Positions 17,947 to 26,508 of a stretch of DNA of 64,000 bases are shown here, one piece after another; positions within the stretch are counted from its first letter, which is position 1; each line of letters opens with the position of its first letter. The stretch covers positions 558,001 through 622,000 of the forward strand of contig NZ_BMJC01000002.1 of NCBI RefSeq assembly GCF_014642875.1. The letters are read 5' to 3'. A program made the translations under genes and the position numbers. The DNA is from Puia dinghuensis. Lineage in GTDB: Bacteria > Bacteroidota > Bacteroidia > Chitinophagales > Chitinophagaceae. The notes beneath the pieces were generated by a model. It was not told the DNA's origin and ran no database searches. It saw only the letters and a list, made by a program, of their open reading frames with translations.

Positions 17947-18357
17947 CTATTCCCCACCCTGTTGGTCTGACGCGGGGGTGGATGATGGGTCGGTCGCGGG
18001 GTCGGCGGTGGCTTTAGTGGCATGGGTGGCCTGAGCAGCATGTTCGTCCCGCGCCTGGCGGGCAAGCAGCTCGCGATAGCGCTGCTCATACTGGTCCCAC
18101 TTATGCCGCTGGTAGAAAATAGACGTAAACCCCACGATGAGCAACAAGGCTATAAAAAGAACCCGCGGGTCGAAGTCCTGACTGTTGGCCTCCACACCGG
18201 CAGACTTGTTCCAGCCCGAGGCGAAATTGATGACGATGGGAATGACGAATAGTAACCCAATGGGAATACCTAACAGGAACTGACGAACGACTTTCTTACG
18301 CCGCAGCCGGTTCTGCTCCCAATACCGGATGAAACGCTCTTCTTCCTTCGACAACAT
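17947..18357 (-). CDS. Small inner-membrane protein of unknown function
   Basis: The 136 residues have a basic N-terminus (NRLRRKKVVRQ) and two hydrophobic helices (LLGIPIGLLFVIPIVINFA and VLFIALLLIVGFTSIFY). A charged cytoplasmic helix and an Ala/Thr/Asp-rich tail ending DQQGGE follow. No family is recognised. A perfect -7 box (TAACTTTG, 18385-18378) lies 21 bases before the ATG. It is divergent from the HU/SPOR-like gene. Confidence 0.8.
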   Translation of the reverse strand: MLSKEEERFIRYWEQNRLRRKKVVRQFLLGIPIGLLFVIPIVINFASGWNKSAGVEANSQDFDPRVLFIALLLIVGFTSIFYQRHKWDQYEQRYRELLARQARDEHAAQATHATKATADPATDPSSTPASDQQGGE

Positions 18358-18377
18358 AGCTATTTCGCTTTATTCCA

Positions 18378-18385
18378 CAAAGTTA
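18378..18385 (-). promoter_or_regulatory. -7 box TAACTTTG of the small membrane protein gene
   Basis: A perfect TAnnTTTG box 21 bases before the ATG at 18357, embedded in the same CACCTAACTTTG string as the sdaA promoter. Confidence 0.6.
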
Positions 18386-18437
18386 GGTGTAAGTTGCAGA
18401 AGTTGACTATCTTTAACCCATCCTAAAATCCGATGGT

Positions 18438-19430
18438 TTGAAACTACCACAGCTATTGTCGCAATTTTTGTATCAGACCAAGAGGCTCGACCTGCCCGGC
18501 ATCGGGACCTTCACCCTCGACGCGTCTGCAACGATACCGCAAGAGTCCGACCGCTTAGGGCATGTGCCAGCCTCCGGTATCACCTTCAAGAACGCCAACA
18601 TTCCGGCCGCCGACGACACCCTGATCACCTATATCAAGGAACATACGGGAAAAATGAAGTCCCTGGCCGCAGCCGACCTGGACTTCTTCCTGACCACCGG
18701 CCGGCAACTGCTGAATATCGGTAAACCTTTCTACCTCGAAGGCATCGGCACACTGCTTAAAAACAAGGACGGTCGCCTCGACTTTACGCCCGGCGAATAC
18801 CTGATCCCCAAACTAGAAGACCTCCACCACCCCGAACGCCGCAGCCCCGGCGCCACCTCCTTCGACGAACCACCCCGCGAAGAACCTACAGGCAGCAACG
18901 TCCGCCAGACCCTGCTGCTGATAGGCCTCGTCGGCGGACTCATCGTCATCGCCTGGGGCGGCTACTACCTGTACAAACGTAACAACTATACCGAATCGAC
19001 GGCAGAGAACCGGGCACGCGTGATCCCCGAGTCGACGACGACCCAACGAGCAGACACGACGACACTATCCTCAGCGCCGGCGACGGGCAGCACAGGAGGT
19101 CAAGCAACGGCCCCGAAAGACACGGCACTGGCCAGGACGACCAACCCGGCCACTATTCAACCGGCACCACCGACGACTGTACAGCATACGCCCGTCCCGG
19201 AAGCAGGACAAAGCCTCTGGCGGTTTGTCATCCTGCAAACGCCAAACAAGAACCACGCCCTTCGCCGGTATAATCAATTACTTGGCTACCAGTTGAATAT
19301 ACACATGGAGCAGAAGGATTCGAGCTTGTTCAAGCTGTATTTCCCCATCGCCGCAGCCATAAAGGATACCACGCATATCAAAGACTCCCTTGCCGACGTC
19401 TATGCCGCGCACGTATCCATCGAACAATGA
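18438..19430 (+). CDS. HU-like (CCDC81-type) double domain, transmembrane helix and SPOR-like domain protein
   Basis: The 330 residues begin LPQLLSQFLYQTKRLDLPGIGTF and contain LEGIGTLLKNKDGRLDFTPGEYL, the layout of the paired prokaryotic CCDC81/HU-like domains known in Bacteroidota (about 1-130). A single membrane helix follows (TLLLIGLVGGLIVIAWGGYYL, about 157-177). A Thr/Pro/Ala-rich linker leads to a C-terminal region resembling SPOR peptidoglycan-binding folds (FVILQTPNKNHALRRYNQL). An envelope role near the septum is inferred. The start is TTG at 18438, because a stop lies eight codons upstream with no ATG between. Confidence 0.8.
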   Translation: MKLPQLLSQFLYQTKRLDLPGIGTFTLDASATIPQESDRLGHVPASGITFKNANIPAADDTLITYIKEHTGKMKSLAAADLDFFLTTGRQLLNIGKPFYLEGIGTLLKNKDGRLDFTPGEYLIPKLEDLHHPERRSPGATSFDEPPREEPTGSNVRQTLLLIGLVGGLIVIAWGGYYLYKRNNYTESTAENRARVIPESTTTQRADTTTLSSAPATGSTGGQATAPKDTALARTTNPATIQPAPPTTVQHTPVPEAGQSLWRFVILQTPNKNHALRRYNQLLGYQLNIHMEQKDSSLFKLYFPIAAAIKDTTHIKDSLADVYAAHVSIEQ

Positions 19431-19434
19431 TGTT

Positions 19435-19947
19435 ATGACGACCATACGGCCACCCGCCTCCTACTGGATCGAGAAACTGCAACTCACTCCACATGTGGAA
19501 GGCGGCGCATTCGGCGAAGTCTACAGAAGCGAATTGATCCTTCCCCGCAGCGCCCTGCCGCTGTTCTTCCAGGGCAACCGGTGTGCTTCCACCAGCATCT
19601 ACTTCCTGCTTGCCCACGGCCAGTTCTCGGCCTTCCACCGCATCGCCTCGGACGAACTATGGCATTTTTACTTCGGCGACCCGCTGCTGGTCTATGAGAT
19701 CACGCACAACGGCAGAATGATGGAACACCGGCTCGGCCAAAACCCCGAATTAGGAGAGACATTCCAAACAGTGGTGAAGGCAGGCAGCTGGTTTGCCAGT
19801 GTACCCGCCCCCGGGAGCGAATATGCGCTGGTGGGTTGCACGGTGGCGCCTGGTTTTGACTTTGCCGACTTCGAACTGGCCGAACGGGAAGCACTCACCA
19901 CACAATACCCGGAACATGCTGAGGTGATCGGGCGCCTGACTCGCTAG
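19435..19947 (+). CDS. DUF985-family cupin
   Basis: The 170 residues match the DUF985 cupin family: YWIEKLQLTPHVEGGAFGEVYRS at the start, then STSIYFLLAHGQFSAFHRIASDELWHFYFGDPL with candidate metal-site His and Glu, and a final VAPGFDFADFELAER. The biochemical role of this family is not established. The ATG at 19435 is four bases after the upstream stop, so the two genes are probably co-transcribed. Its end overlaps the convergent amidohydrolase gene by four bases. Confidence 0.88.
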   Translation: MTTIRPPASYWIEKLQLTPHVEGGAFGEVYRSELILPRSALPLFFQGNRCASTSIYFLLAHGQFSAFHRIASDELWHFYFGDPLLVYEITHNGRMMEHRLGQNPELGETFQTVVKAGSWFASVPAPGSEYALVGCTVAPGFDFADFELAEREALTTQYPEHAEVIGRLTR

Positions 19948-21263
19948 GGATAATAGAGAACACCATCTTTCATGACCCAGACTACCTTGCGGATCTGCGA
20001 GATGTTGGCGGAGGGATCACCTTCGACGACAAGCAGATCGGCAAAAAGCCCTGGCTTTACCCTGCCAACATGGTCGGCGATATGAAAGACGTCGGCATTG
20101 ACGGAGGTGGCCGAAAGCAGAACATCGAGGGGCTTCATCCCATATTCCACCATATCTTCCATCTCGCGGGCATTGGTGCCATGTGTATAGACACCAACAT
20201 CCCCACCCATGCAAATGGTCACACCTGCAGCAAGCGCCTGGCGGAAATTTTCTTTCTTTGCCCTTATCCGGGCAGGATCGGGATCGACGCCTTTTTTCCA
20301 GCCATTGTACCCAAGGATGGCTTCCCCCGCGGCAAGGGTGGGACAAAGAGCAATGTTCTTCGCCTTCATAGCAGCAAAGAGCTCCGGGTTGCCGCCTTCC
20401 CCATGTTCAATGGTATTGACACCGGCTTCGATGGCGCGGCGCATGCCTTCCGTTGTCGACGAATGAACGACGACCTCTCTACCGCTGCTGGCAGCCACCT
20501 CTACTATCTTCTTTAATTCCCCGACGGTGAATGTCGGCTGTGCGACGCCGTGAAGGCCCCAGCGATAGTCGGCATATACCTTGATAAGATCGGCCCCATG
20601 TCCTATCTGGGTACGCACTTCTTTTGTGACGCCTTCGAGGCCATCGGCTTCGGCCGCGCCATGGGGTGTCTCGAGATCATTGGCCAGCTCTTTCGGTCCA
20701 TAGCTGCCCGTAGCGACAATAGCGCGGGTGGCACAGAGCATCCGCGGACCGGGAATGATGCCTTTCTCTATCGACTCCTTTAGTCCGACATCATCATACC
20801 CTGCACCTTCGGTGCCAAGATCGCGGACGGTGGTAAAGCCGGCGAGGAGGGTCTGGCGTGCATGAACGACGGCGCGGGCGGTGCGTTCGGCGCGGGATTC
20901 TTTCAAGACCTGGTCATCCCAGGGGGTTTCATTATACGGATGGAGAAAAAGATGGCTATGTCCTTCGATGAGCCCGGGCAGCAGCGTGGCGCCATGGAGG
21001 TCGATGACGACGGCGCCTTCGGGCGCTTTGATGGTGTTTGGTGGTCCGGCGGCCTCGATGAAGCGACCACGGACGAGGACCTGCCAGCCTTCGTGCATTT
21101 GTTCGCCATCAAAGACGCGGTCGGGCCGCAGGACGTAGACCTTCCGCGAAGTGTCGGCGGGGAATTGCGCATTGGCGACGCCGGCGAAGGCGAGAAATAG
21201 CAGGAAGTACAGGACTGGGCGGGCGACCCGGACAAACGCGACAAGGAGAAGGTTATTTCGCAT
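19944..21263 (-). CDS. Exported metal-dependent amidohydrolase (imidazolonepropionase/prolidase-like)
   Basis: The 439 residues have an N-terminal signal/anchor helix (to about VANAQ). The amidohydrolase metal-site set follows: HSH in LIEGHSHLF, Lys in ADLIKVYADYRW (the bridging carboxy-lysine position), His in VVVHSST, His in NTIEHGEG, and Asp in CMGGDVGVYTHG. Relatives cleave dipeptides or cyclic amides. It is the last gene of a Rieske oxygenase / amino-acid permease / amidohydrolase operon and overlaps the permease gene by 11 bases. A periplasmic role in releasing amino acids or quaternary amines for the permease is inferred. Confidence 0.88.
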   Translation of the reverse strand: MRNNLLLVAFVRVARPVLYFLLFLAFAGVANAQFPADTSRKVYVLRPDRVFDGEQMHEGWQVLVRGRFIEAAGPPNTIKAPEGAVVIDLHGATLLPGLIEGHSHLFLHPYNETPWDDQVLKESRAERTARAVVHARQTLLAGFTTVRDLGTEGAGYDDVGLKESIEKGIIPGPRMLCATRAIVATGSYGPKELANDLETPHGAAEADGLEGVTKEVRTQIGHGADLIKVYADYRWGLHGVAQPTFTVGELKKIVEVAASSGREVVVHSSTTEGMRRAIEAGVNTIEHGEGGNPELFAAMKAKNIALCPTLAAGEAILGYNGWKKGVDPDPARIRAKKENFRQALAAGVTICMGGDVGVYTHGTNAREMEDMVEYGMKPLDVLLSATSVNADVFHIADHVGRVKPGLFADLLVVEGDPSANISQIRKVVWVMKDGVLYYP

Positions 21264-22686
21264 GTTTCCGCTTTTGCCACTGAAAATACAAATAAAAAGG
21301 AATACCCGTAGCAGTGAGCAGGAGACCGAAGACGGACTGGATGATCGGACTCCTGCCGCTGTTGTAGGCGCTGATATCGTTGTAAAGGGTGATGACGAGA
21401 TATACGGCGGTGAAGATGACGAAAATGGCCGGGAGGACGGGATAGCCTTTTACGCGATAGGGTCGCGGGATGTCCGGCATCCTGCGACGGAGGAGGAAAA
21501 GCCCCACCCCCGTGAGTCCATAGAATATCCAGGAGAGGAATACGAACATATCGGCGAGGATGTCGAAGCTGCCGCTGAAGACGAAAAGGATGCTGATGAT
21601 GCCCATCAGGATGGCGGCATTGCCGGGGGTGCCAAACCGGGGATGGACCCTGCCGCTCCACGCAAAGAAGTCACCTTTTTCCCCCATCGCAAACAGGACG
21701 CGGATGTTGGCAAGAAGATTGGAATTGGTTGCGCCAAAAGCGGAGATGACGATGAGGGCGGAGACGAGACCCGCCGCGGCCACGCCAAGCACCTTTTCCA
21801 TGGCATCGGCGGCAACCAGGGAGGAATGGGCCATCTGCTCTACGGGGATGACATAGATATACGCCAACGTGGTGAGGGCATAGATGCCGATGCAGGCGCC
21901 GACCCCGATGAGCAGACTGCGGTGGATGTTGCGATGAGGGTTCTCGATCTCGCCGGCGATCATATTAAGATTGTACCAGCCATCATAGGAGGAGAAGGCG
22001 CCGGATGTAGCGGCCATGAAGGCAGCCAGAAGGAGGAAATGGGTCGGATGGAAGCCCGGACTATTGGTGATGAAATTGACGGCATGACCTTTGCCTGTAA
22101 AGAGCAAGCCGCCGACGAGCAGGAAGAGGGCAAGCGCTTTTACGAAGGTGGCGACGACTTGCAGGGCGTTGCTTTGCTTTGTGCTGTAATAGTTGAGCGC
22201 CGTGAGGAAGATCAGGATGAGGGCGGCGGTGGACCTTACTCCAAAATCCTGTAAGGGATAGATATCGGCGACAAAAGGAAGATGCAGCCTTATCGATGTC
22301 TCGACGGCAGGAGCAAAGCGGGGCAAGGGAATAAAGAATCCGAGATATTGCGCGGCGACAAAGGCCATAGAGGCAAGGGCCGTGGTGTTGATGACCATGG
22401 AGGCGCTGTACCCGTAGATAAAAGCGGTGAAGTCACCGTAGATCTTCTGAAAATAGATATAGGGTCCCCCAGTGTCGGGAAACATCGTGCCAAGTTCGGC
22501 AAAGATCATGGCGCCGAGGATGGAGACACCACCGGCAACAAGCCAGACGAGCAACAGCAGATAGGGTGATCCCAACCGGGCGGCCATAGATGCGGGCCGC
22601 ATAAAAATGCCGGCACCGATGATGCTGCCGATGACAATGGAAACGGCGGACCAGAGGCCAAGCGATCTTTTTAAAGTGAGTGCCAT
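21253..22686 (-). CDS. APC-family amino acid permease
   Basis: The 477-residue membrane protein has about twelve helices. It opens LGLWSAVSIVIGSIIGAGIFMRPASMAARLGSP, the substrate-binding unwound helix-1 motif of the APC superfamily, and ends in a basic tail (QWQKRKHAK). YDGWYNLNMIAGEIENPHRN is the conserved segment of LAT-like exchangers. The ATG at 22686 was chosen because the frame upstream of it does not fit the family. It lies 25 bases after the Rieske gene stop. Substrate unknown. Confidence 0.92.
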   Translation of the reverse strand: MALTLKRSLGLWSAVSIVIGSIIGAGIFMRPASMAARLGSPYLLLLVWLVAGGVSILGAMIFAELGTMFPDTGGPYIYFQKIYGDFTAFIYGYSASMVINTTALASMAFVAAQYLGFFIPLPRFAPAVETSIRLHLPFVADIYPLQDFGVRSTAALILIFLTALNYYSTKQSNALQVVATFVKALALFLLVGGLLFTGKGHAVNFITNSPGFHPTHFLLLAAFMAATSGAFSSYDGWYNLNMIAGEIENPHRNIHRSLLIGVGACIGIYALTTLAYIYVIPVEQMAHSSLVAADAMEKVLGVAAAGLVSALIVISAFGATNSNLLANIRVLFAMGEKGDFFAWSGRVHPRFGTPGNAAILMGIISILFVFSGSFDILADMFVFLSWIFYGLTGVGLFLLRRRMPDIPRPYRVKGYPVLPAIFVIFTAVYLVITLYNDISAYNSGRSPIIQSVFGLLLTATGIPFYLYFQWQKRKHAK

Positions 22687-22711
22687 GGATGCCGGGTTTT
22701 TAGGGTTTTGG

Positions 22712-23791
22712 TCAATCCAGGTACTTTGCGATGAGGCGATGGAAATGGTGCGTACCCTGCTCACGGGTGACGGAATAACGGCCATGGGTATAGAACCGCG
22801 AGCGGACGCCTTTCTGTACGGCTTCCACCACCTCTTCGTCCTCCATCTCGACGGTATCAAGGCCGGAGCCGGCGCCCTTGTCGTACTTCTCCTCGTCGGC
22901 GACATAGGTGAGGAAAGACACCCGGGTCTGGGTAAGGGTCTCGGGTTTGACGATGTTTATGCTGAGGCCCCAGGGGTAGAAGTTGAACATGAGGTTGGGG
23001 AAGACAAAGAAATAATAGGCGGCGACTTTTTTACCGTAGTCGGGTGACTCCGGCGGCAGGTCGAAGCAGTCCTCGTCGTCCTTTGCGATGCCCAGCTGGA
23101 GGCTGGCGTTGGCGAAGAGCTCGGTGGTATAGTTGCCAAAGTCGATAACGGTGTTGAGACCGGCATGAACGAAAGGGATGTGAAAGCCTTCGAGATAGTT
23201 CTCGCAGTACAGCGCCCAGTTGGCGCGGACGGTGAAGTCGCGGGAGAGTTGGGGCTTGAACACATATTCGTCCAACGGCAGCCAGTGGAGCCGTTGTTGG
23301 AGATCGCCCCAGAAGGCGTCGAAGGGTTGGCCGGGATGCAGGGAAGTGAAGAGCCATTTACCCCAGGCCTGCAGCGGTAGTTGTTTCAAGTCGTCGGCGG
23401 GGGATGGGAAATCCTGCACTTCTTTGAATTCCGGCATGCTGCGAAAGACGCCGTCGAGGTGGAAGAGACGGCCATGATAACGGCAGCGCAGATGGGAAAG
23501 GCGGCAGGGTTCGTTTACGACCAGGTTGCCGCGATGCGTGCAGACGTTGGAAAGGAGCCGGCTTGCATGATTATCGTTTACGAGCACGAGGGGTTCGTCG
23601 AGATAGTTTTCCAGCAGGGTGAAGGGATGGACATCCCCGGGAGTCGGGATGCAATCGCTGTCGCCGACGAATTGCCAGGAAGAAGCGAAGAACTTTTCCT
23701 TTATCTCGTGGAATAGCTGTACATCGGTATACAGATCGGTATGAGGCGTACGCGCCTTGCTGATGTCGGCATCGATGGTAAATCGTGGCAT
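22712..23791 (-). CDS. Rieske-type ring-hydroxylating/choline-monooxygenase-like oxygenase
   Basis: The 359 residues carry a Rieske [2Fe-2S] site (CTHRG at C84/H86 and CRYHG at C103/H106). A mononuclear iron site follows in ENYLEGFHIPFVH (H204 and H209). This is the alpha-subunit layout shared by aromatic dioxygenases and by choline monooxygenase/GbcA-type enzymes; NWALYCENYLEGFH resembles the latter. No reductase gene is adjacent. With the amino-acid permease and amidohydrolase downstream, an amine or betaine-like substrate is inferred. The promoter region is shared with the divergent fRMsr gene. Confidence 0.87.
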   Translation of the reverse strand: MPRFTIDADISKARTPHTDLYTDVQLFHEIKEKFFASSWQFVGDSDCIPTPGDVHPFTLLENYLDEPLVLVNDNHASRLLSNVCTHRGNLVVNEPCRLSHLRCRYHGRLFHLDGVFRSMPEFKEVQDFPSPADDLKQLPLQAWGKWLFTSLHPGQPFDAFWGDLQQRLHWLPLDEYVFKPQLSRDFTVRANWALYCENYLEGFHIPFVHAGLNTVIDFGNYTTELFANASLQLGIAKDDEDCFDLPPESPDYGKKVAAYYFFVFPNLMFNFYPWGLSINIVKPETLTQTRVSFLTYVADEEKYDKGAGSGLDTVEMEDEEVVEAVQKGVRSRFYTHGRYSVTREQGTHHFHRLIAKYLD

Positions 23792-23816
23792 ATTCTAAGA
23801 TAAGATTAAGTTATTG

Positions 23817-23824
23817 TATTTTTG
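23817..23824 (+). promoter_or_regulatory. -7 box TATTTTTG of fRMsr gene, implying a leaderless transcript
   Basis: The perfect box ends only five bases before the ATG at 23830. Since transcription normally starts about six bases after this box, the mRNA probably begins at or next to the start codon. Confidence 0.6.
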
Positions 23825-23829
23825 CGCCC

Positions 23830-24312
23830 ATGTCGGAAGACTTGCAAATCATCAAGGGGAGCAAGGCCGAGCAGTACGGCTCGCTGTTACCCCAGATAAA
23901 GGCCCTGGTCGAAGGGGAAACGGACGGTACGGCCAACCTGGCCAATATCGCCGCCGCGCTGAAAGAACAATTCGGCTGGTTGTGGGTGGGGTTCTATCTT
24001 GTCCGGAACGGAGAGCTGGTAGTTGGTCCCTTCCAGGGGCCGGTAGCCTGTACGCGGATCAGGAAGGGCCGGGGTGTCTGCGGGACATCCTGGGCGGAGG
24101 CACAGACGCTGATCGTGCCCGATGTGGAGGCTTTCCCGGGGCATATCGCCTGCAGCAGCCTGTCGCGGAGCGAGATCGTCGTGCCGATCTTCAGCGGGAC
24201 CGTAGTAGTAGGCGTGCTGGATGTGGATAGCGTTGAGCTGGGGGCGTTCGATAGCGAAGATCAGCGCTGGCTGGAAGAAGTGGTGCGGGTGTTGCCGGGA
24301 GTCAATGCGTAG
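23830..24312 (+). CDS. Free-methionine-(R)-sulfoxide reductase (GAF domain)
   Basis: The 160 residues form a single GAF domain with the three redox cysteines of the fRMsr family at C74, C84 and C108, the same 10 and 24 spacing as in E. coli YebR. FGWLWVGFYLV, GPFQGPVACTRI, GRGVCGTSW and IVVPIFSGTVVVGVLDVDS are family signatures. It reduces free methionine-R-sulfoxide in the cytoplasm. The ATG at 23830 directly follows the promoter box; upstream in-frame codons lie inside the promoter. Confidence 0.93.
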   Translation: MSEDLQIIKGSKAEQYGSLLPQIKALVEGETDGTANLANIAAALKEQFGWLWVGFYLVRNGELVVGPFQGPVACTRIRKGRGVCGTSWAEAQTLIVPDVEAFPGHIACSSLSRSEIVVPIFSGTVVVGVLDVDSVELGAFDSEDQRWLEEVVRVLPGVNA

Positions 24313-24361
24313 CTTCGCGGCCTCCGGCCGCGTGGGAATGCGTAAATTTTTAATCATCTAT

Positions 24362-25135
24362 ATGAAAAAGCATTTTGTTTGTTTGGGTCTGAGTTGGTTT
24401 GTTTTTGGCGCGACCATCGCCCAACCGGTGGCGCCGTCGGTGGTGATGAGTAAGAAGGAAGTGCCGATACTCTGCTATCATCAGGTTCGGGACTGGAAAG
24501 CGACGGATTCCAAAGTATCAAAAGATTACATCATGCCGCCGGCCGACCTTAAGGCTGAACTGAAGATGCTTCATGACAGCGGATATCACACCATTCTCCC
24601 CGATCAGCTCTATGCTTACCTGACGAAGGGCGCGGCTTTACCAAGCAAGCCTATCATGCTGACCTTCGACGACACGGATGAAGACCAGTATACCGTGGCC
24701 TGGCCCGAGATGAAGAAGTATGGGTTCAAAGGTGTGTTCTTCATTATGACCATTAGTTTGAACAAGTTACCACACTATATGACCAAGGAGCAGGTGAAGG
24801 AATTGTATACCGCCGGCAATGTGATCGGCAGTCACACCTGGGACCATCACAATGTGAAGAAATACCAGGGTAAGGACTGGGAGATACAGATAGACAAGCC
24901 GACAAAACAACTCGAAGCCATAACGGGTACGCCGATACACTACTTCGCTTATCCCTTTGGGCTACAGAACCGCGCCGCCTTCCCCGAACTGCGCAAGCGT
25001 GGGTTCATCATGGCCTTCCAACTGGCGGACAAGATGGATCCTACCGACCCGCTGATGACGGTGCGGCGGATTATCGTAGGCGGAGGATGGAGCCTGAAGA
25101 CCTTTAGCGCAGCGATCAACAGGGATTTTCATTAG
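24362..25135 (+). CDS. Exported polysaccharide deacetylase (NodB/CE4)
   Basis: The 257 residues have a signal peptide (MKKHFVCLGLSWFVFGATIAQ) and a NodB domain. Motif 1 is LTFDDTDED (catalytic base and metal Asp), motif 2 is GSHTWDHHNV (metal His residues), motif 3 is YFAYPFG, and a C-terminal motif is VRRIIV. CE4 enzymes remove acetyl or related groups from chitin-like or peptidoglycan sugars. The ATG at 24362 gives the cleanest signal peptide; one at 24338 is possible. The gene follows fRMsr by 49 bases. Confidence 0.92.
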   Translation: MKKHFVCLGLSWFVFGATIAQPVAPSVVMSKKEVPILCYHQVRDWKATDSKVSKDYIMPPADLKAELKMLHDSGYHTILPDQLYAYLTKGAALPSKPIMLTFDDTDEDQYTVAWPEMKKYGFKGVFFIMTISLNKLPHYMTKEQVKELYTAGNVIGSHTWDHHNVKKYQGKDWEIQIDKPTKQLEAITGTPIHYFAYPFGLQNRAAFPELRKRGFIMAFQLADKMDPTDPLMTVRRIIVGGGWSLKTFSAAINRDFH

Positions 25136-25152
25136 CAGGGGGGCCCCGGCGG

Positions 25153-26331
25153 TCAAGCCGAATAGTAGCTTTCAACCACCAATGCGGCGGCCCCGATGAG
25201 TTCTGCGTTGTTTCCTAATTCCGAGACTTCGATACGCGTTTGGGAAGCCAGGCGTGGTATGCAATGTTCGTTCAACGCCTGTTGAATAGGCGCCTGCCAG
25301 ATCTTGCCGGCAGATGCACCCCTTCCGCTTAGCACGATCAACTCGGGATTGAGAAGATGGATGAGAATGGCAATGCCTCTTCCAATGGTATAGCCGGCCT
25401 CCGACAGGAGACCGACCGCAAATTTGTCACCGTCTTCGGCAGCCGAAAGAATGGCCTGGGCAGCCAGGTCGCGGTCCCTGGCCGGCAGGGAATGGCTGAG
25501 GGCTGTCAGACTGCCGTTGCGGATGCCTTCTTCGGCCTTCGCGATCAGTTCGAGCAGGGAGGCTTCGGTCTCGAGGCAACCGGTCTTGCCGCAACTGCAT
25601 AATTTGTTATTGGAATAGATGGGCAGATGGCTAAACTCTCCAGCAAATCCGTTATGTCCACGGAAATACTCCCCGTTGAGGATCATGCCCAGCCCCACGC
25701 CCCATCCGAGGTTGATGACCAGTACGTTCCTCATGTTGCGCGCTATCCCGAACCGAAACTCCGCCAGGGCGATGAGGCCGGAGTCGTTCTCCAGGAAGGT
25801 CTGGATGCCGGTGCGTTCGGTTAAGTACCGGGCGAGTCCCTTACCTGCCAACTTCAGAAAGCTATAGTTGATACCTTCGCGGGCATTCACGAAACCGGGC
25901 ATCCCGATGCCGATGCCGGCGATCTGGGTGCTTCCGATGCCGGACTCCAGGATGAACTCGTTGATCAGGACGGCGAGCCGATCGGGTGTAGCCTCTTTGG
26001 CTGTCAGCGGAAACTCGAATTTCCTCACCGGCGTCACCTGCTTTTGATGCATATCCATGATGACGATGCGGGTGAAGAGTTGGTCCATCGCGACGCTGAC
26101 GATATAGAAGGATTCGGGACGGAGGGAATAGCTCTGGGGGCGCCGGCCACCCGTAGAAGGTGCGTAGCCCGTGGGCATCACATATTTCTCTTCCACCAGT
26201 TGGCCGACCATCTTCGTAGCCAGGGGAAGGCTGGTGCTGGTACGATCGCTGATATCAGAACAGGATAGGTTGCCGGCAAAATACAGTTCTCTAATGATCT
26301 TCTTTTTATAGATCACACTCTTTTCACTCAT
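25153..26331 (-). CDS. ROK-family transcriptional regulator (NagC/XylR-like)
   Basis: The 392 residues have an N-terminal winged helix (about 1-70, KKIIRELYFAGNLSCSDI) and a ROK sugar-kinase-like domain. The zinc signature CSCGKTGCLE and ATP-site-like GIGIGMPGF and GRGIAILIHLLNPELIV are present. ROK proteins of this kind repress sugar genes and respond to a sugar ligand. It is a close paralogue of the gene at 39598-40806 along the whole length. A perfect -7 box (TACTTTTG, 26369-26362) precedes the ATG at 26331. It is convergent with the deacetylase gene and lies next to the redox operon. Confidence 0.93.
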   Translation of the reverse strand: MSEKSVIYKKKIIRELYFAGNLSCSDISDRTSTSLPLATKMVGQLVEEKYVMPTGYAPSTGGRRPQSYSLRPESFYIVSVAMDQLFTRIVIMDMHQKQVTPVRKFEFPLTAKEATPDRLAVLINEFILESGIGSTQIAGIGIGMPGFVNAREGINYSFLKLAGKGLARYLTERTGIQTFLENDSGLIALAEFRFGIARNMRNVLVINLGWGVGLGMILNGEYFRGHNGFAGEFSHLPIYSNNKLCSCGKTGCLETEASLLELIAKAEEGIRNGSLTALSHSLPARDRDLAAQAILSAAEDGDKFAVGLLSEAGYTIGRGIAILIHLLNPELIVLSGRGASAGKIWQAPIQQALNEHCIPRLASQTRIEVSELGNNAELIGAAALVVESYYSA

Positions 26332-26361
26332 AGGAAAGTAGGCCCATTCATCTAGGACATG

Positions 26362-26369
26362 CAAAAGTA
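26362..26369 (-). promoter_or_regulatory. -7 box TACTTTTG of the ROK regulator gene
   Basis: A perfect TAnnTTTG match 30 bases before the ATG at 26331. It excludes the longer frame that starts at 26364, since that start lies inside the box. Confidence 0.6.
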
Positions 26370-26406
26370 ACTGGTTTTTCGGACAACCGACGGGATGGGT
26401 CAGGTA

Positions 26407-26508
26407 TTATTGGCCTTCGTGTAGATTTTCTCCTTTTTCGCGCAGATATCGTTCGTTTTGCTACAGTTGTTGTTCGATTACGCGCAGGCGTTGTTTACTT
26501 GCGCGCAT
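26407..26508 (-). pseudogene. Small helical ORF with in-frame TAG after the heptahaem gene
   Basis: Its ATG overlaps the stop of the cytochrome gene (TGATG). The frame codes 15 residues, meets TAG, and continues for 17 helix-like residues to TAA; ignoring the TAG it reads MRASKQRLRVIEQQL-x-QNERYLREKGENLHEGQ. The amphipathic, charged composition continues across the stop, as expected if CAG became TAG in a small coupled gene. It could also be chance. No family is known. Confidence 0.3.
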
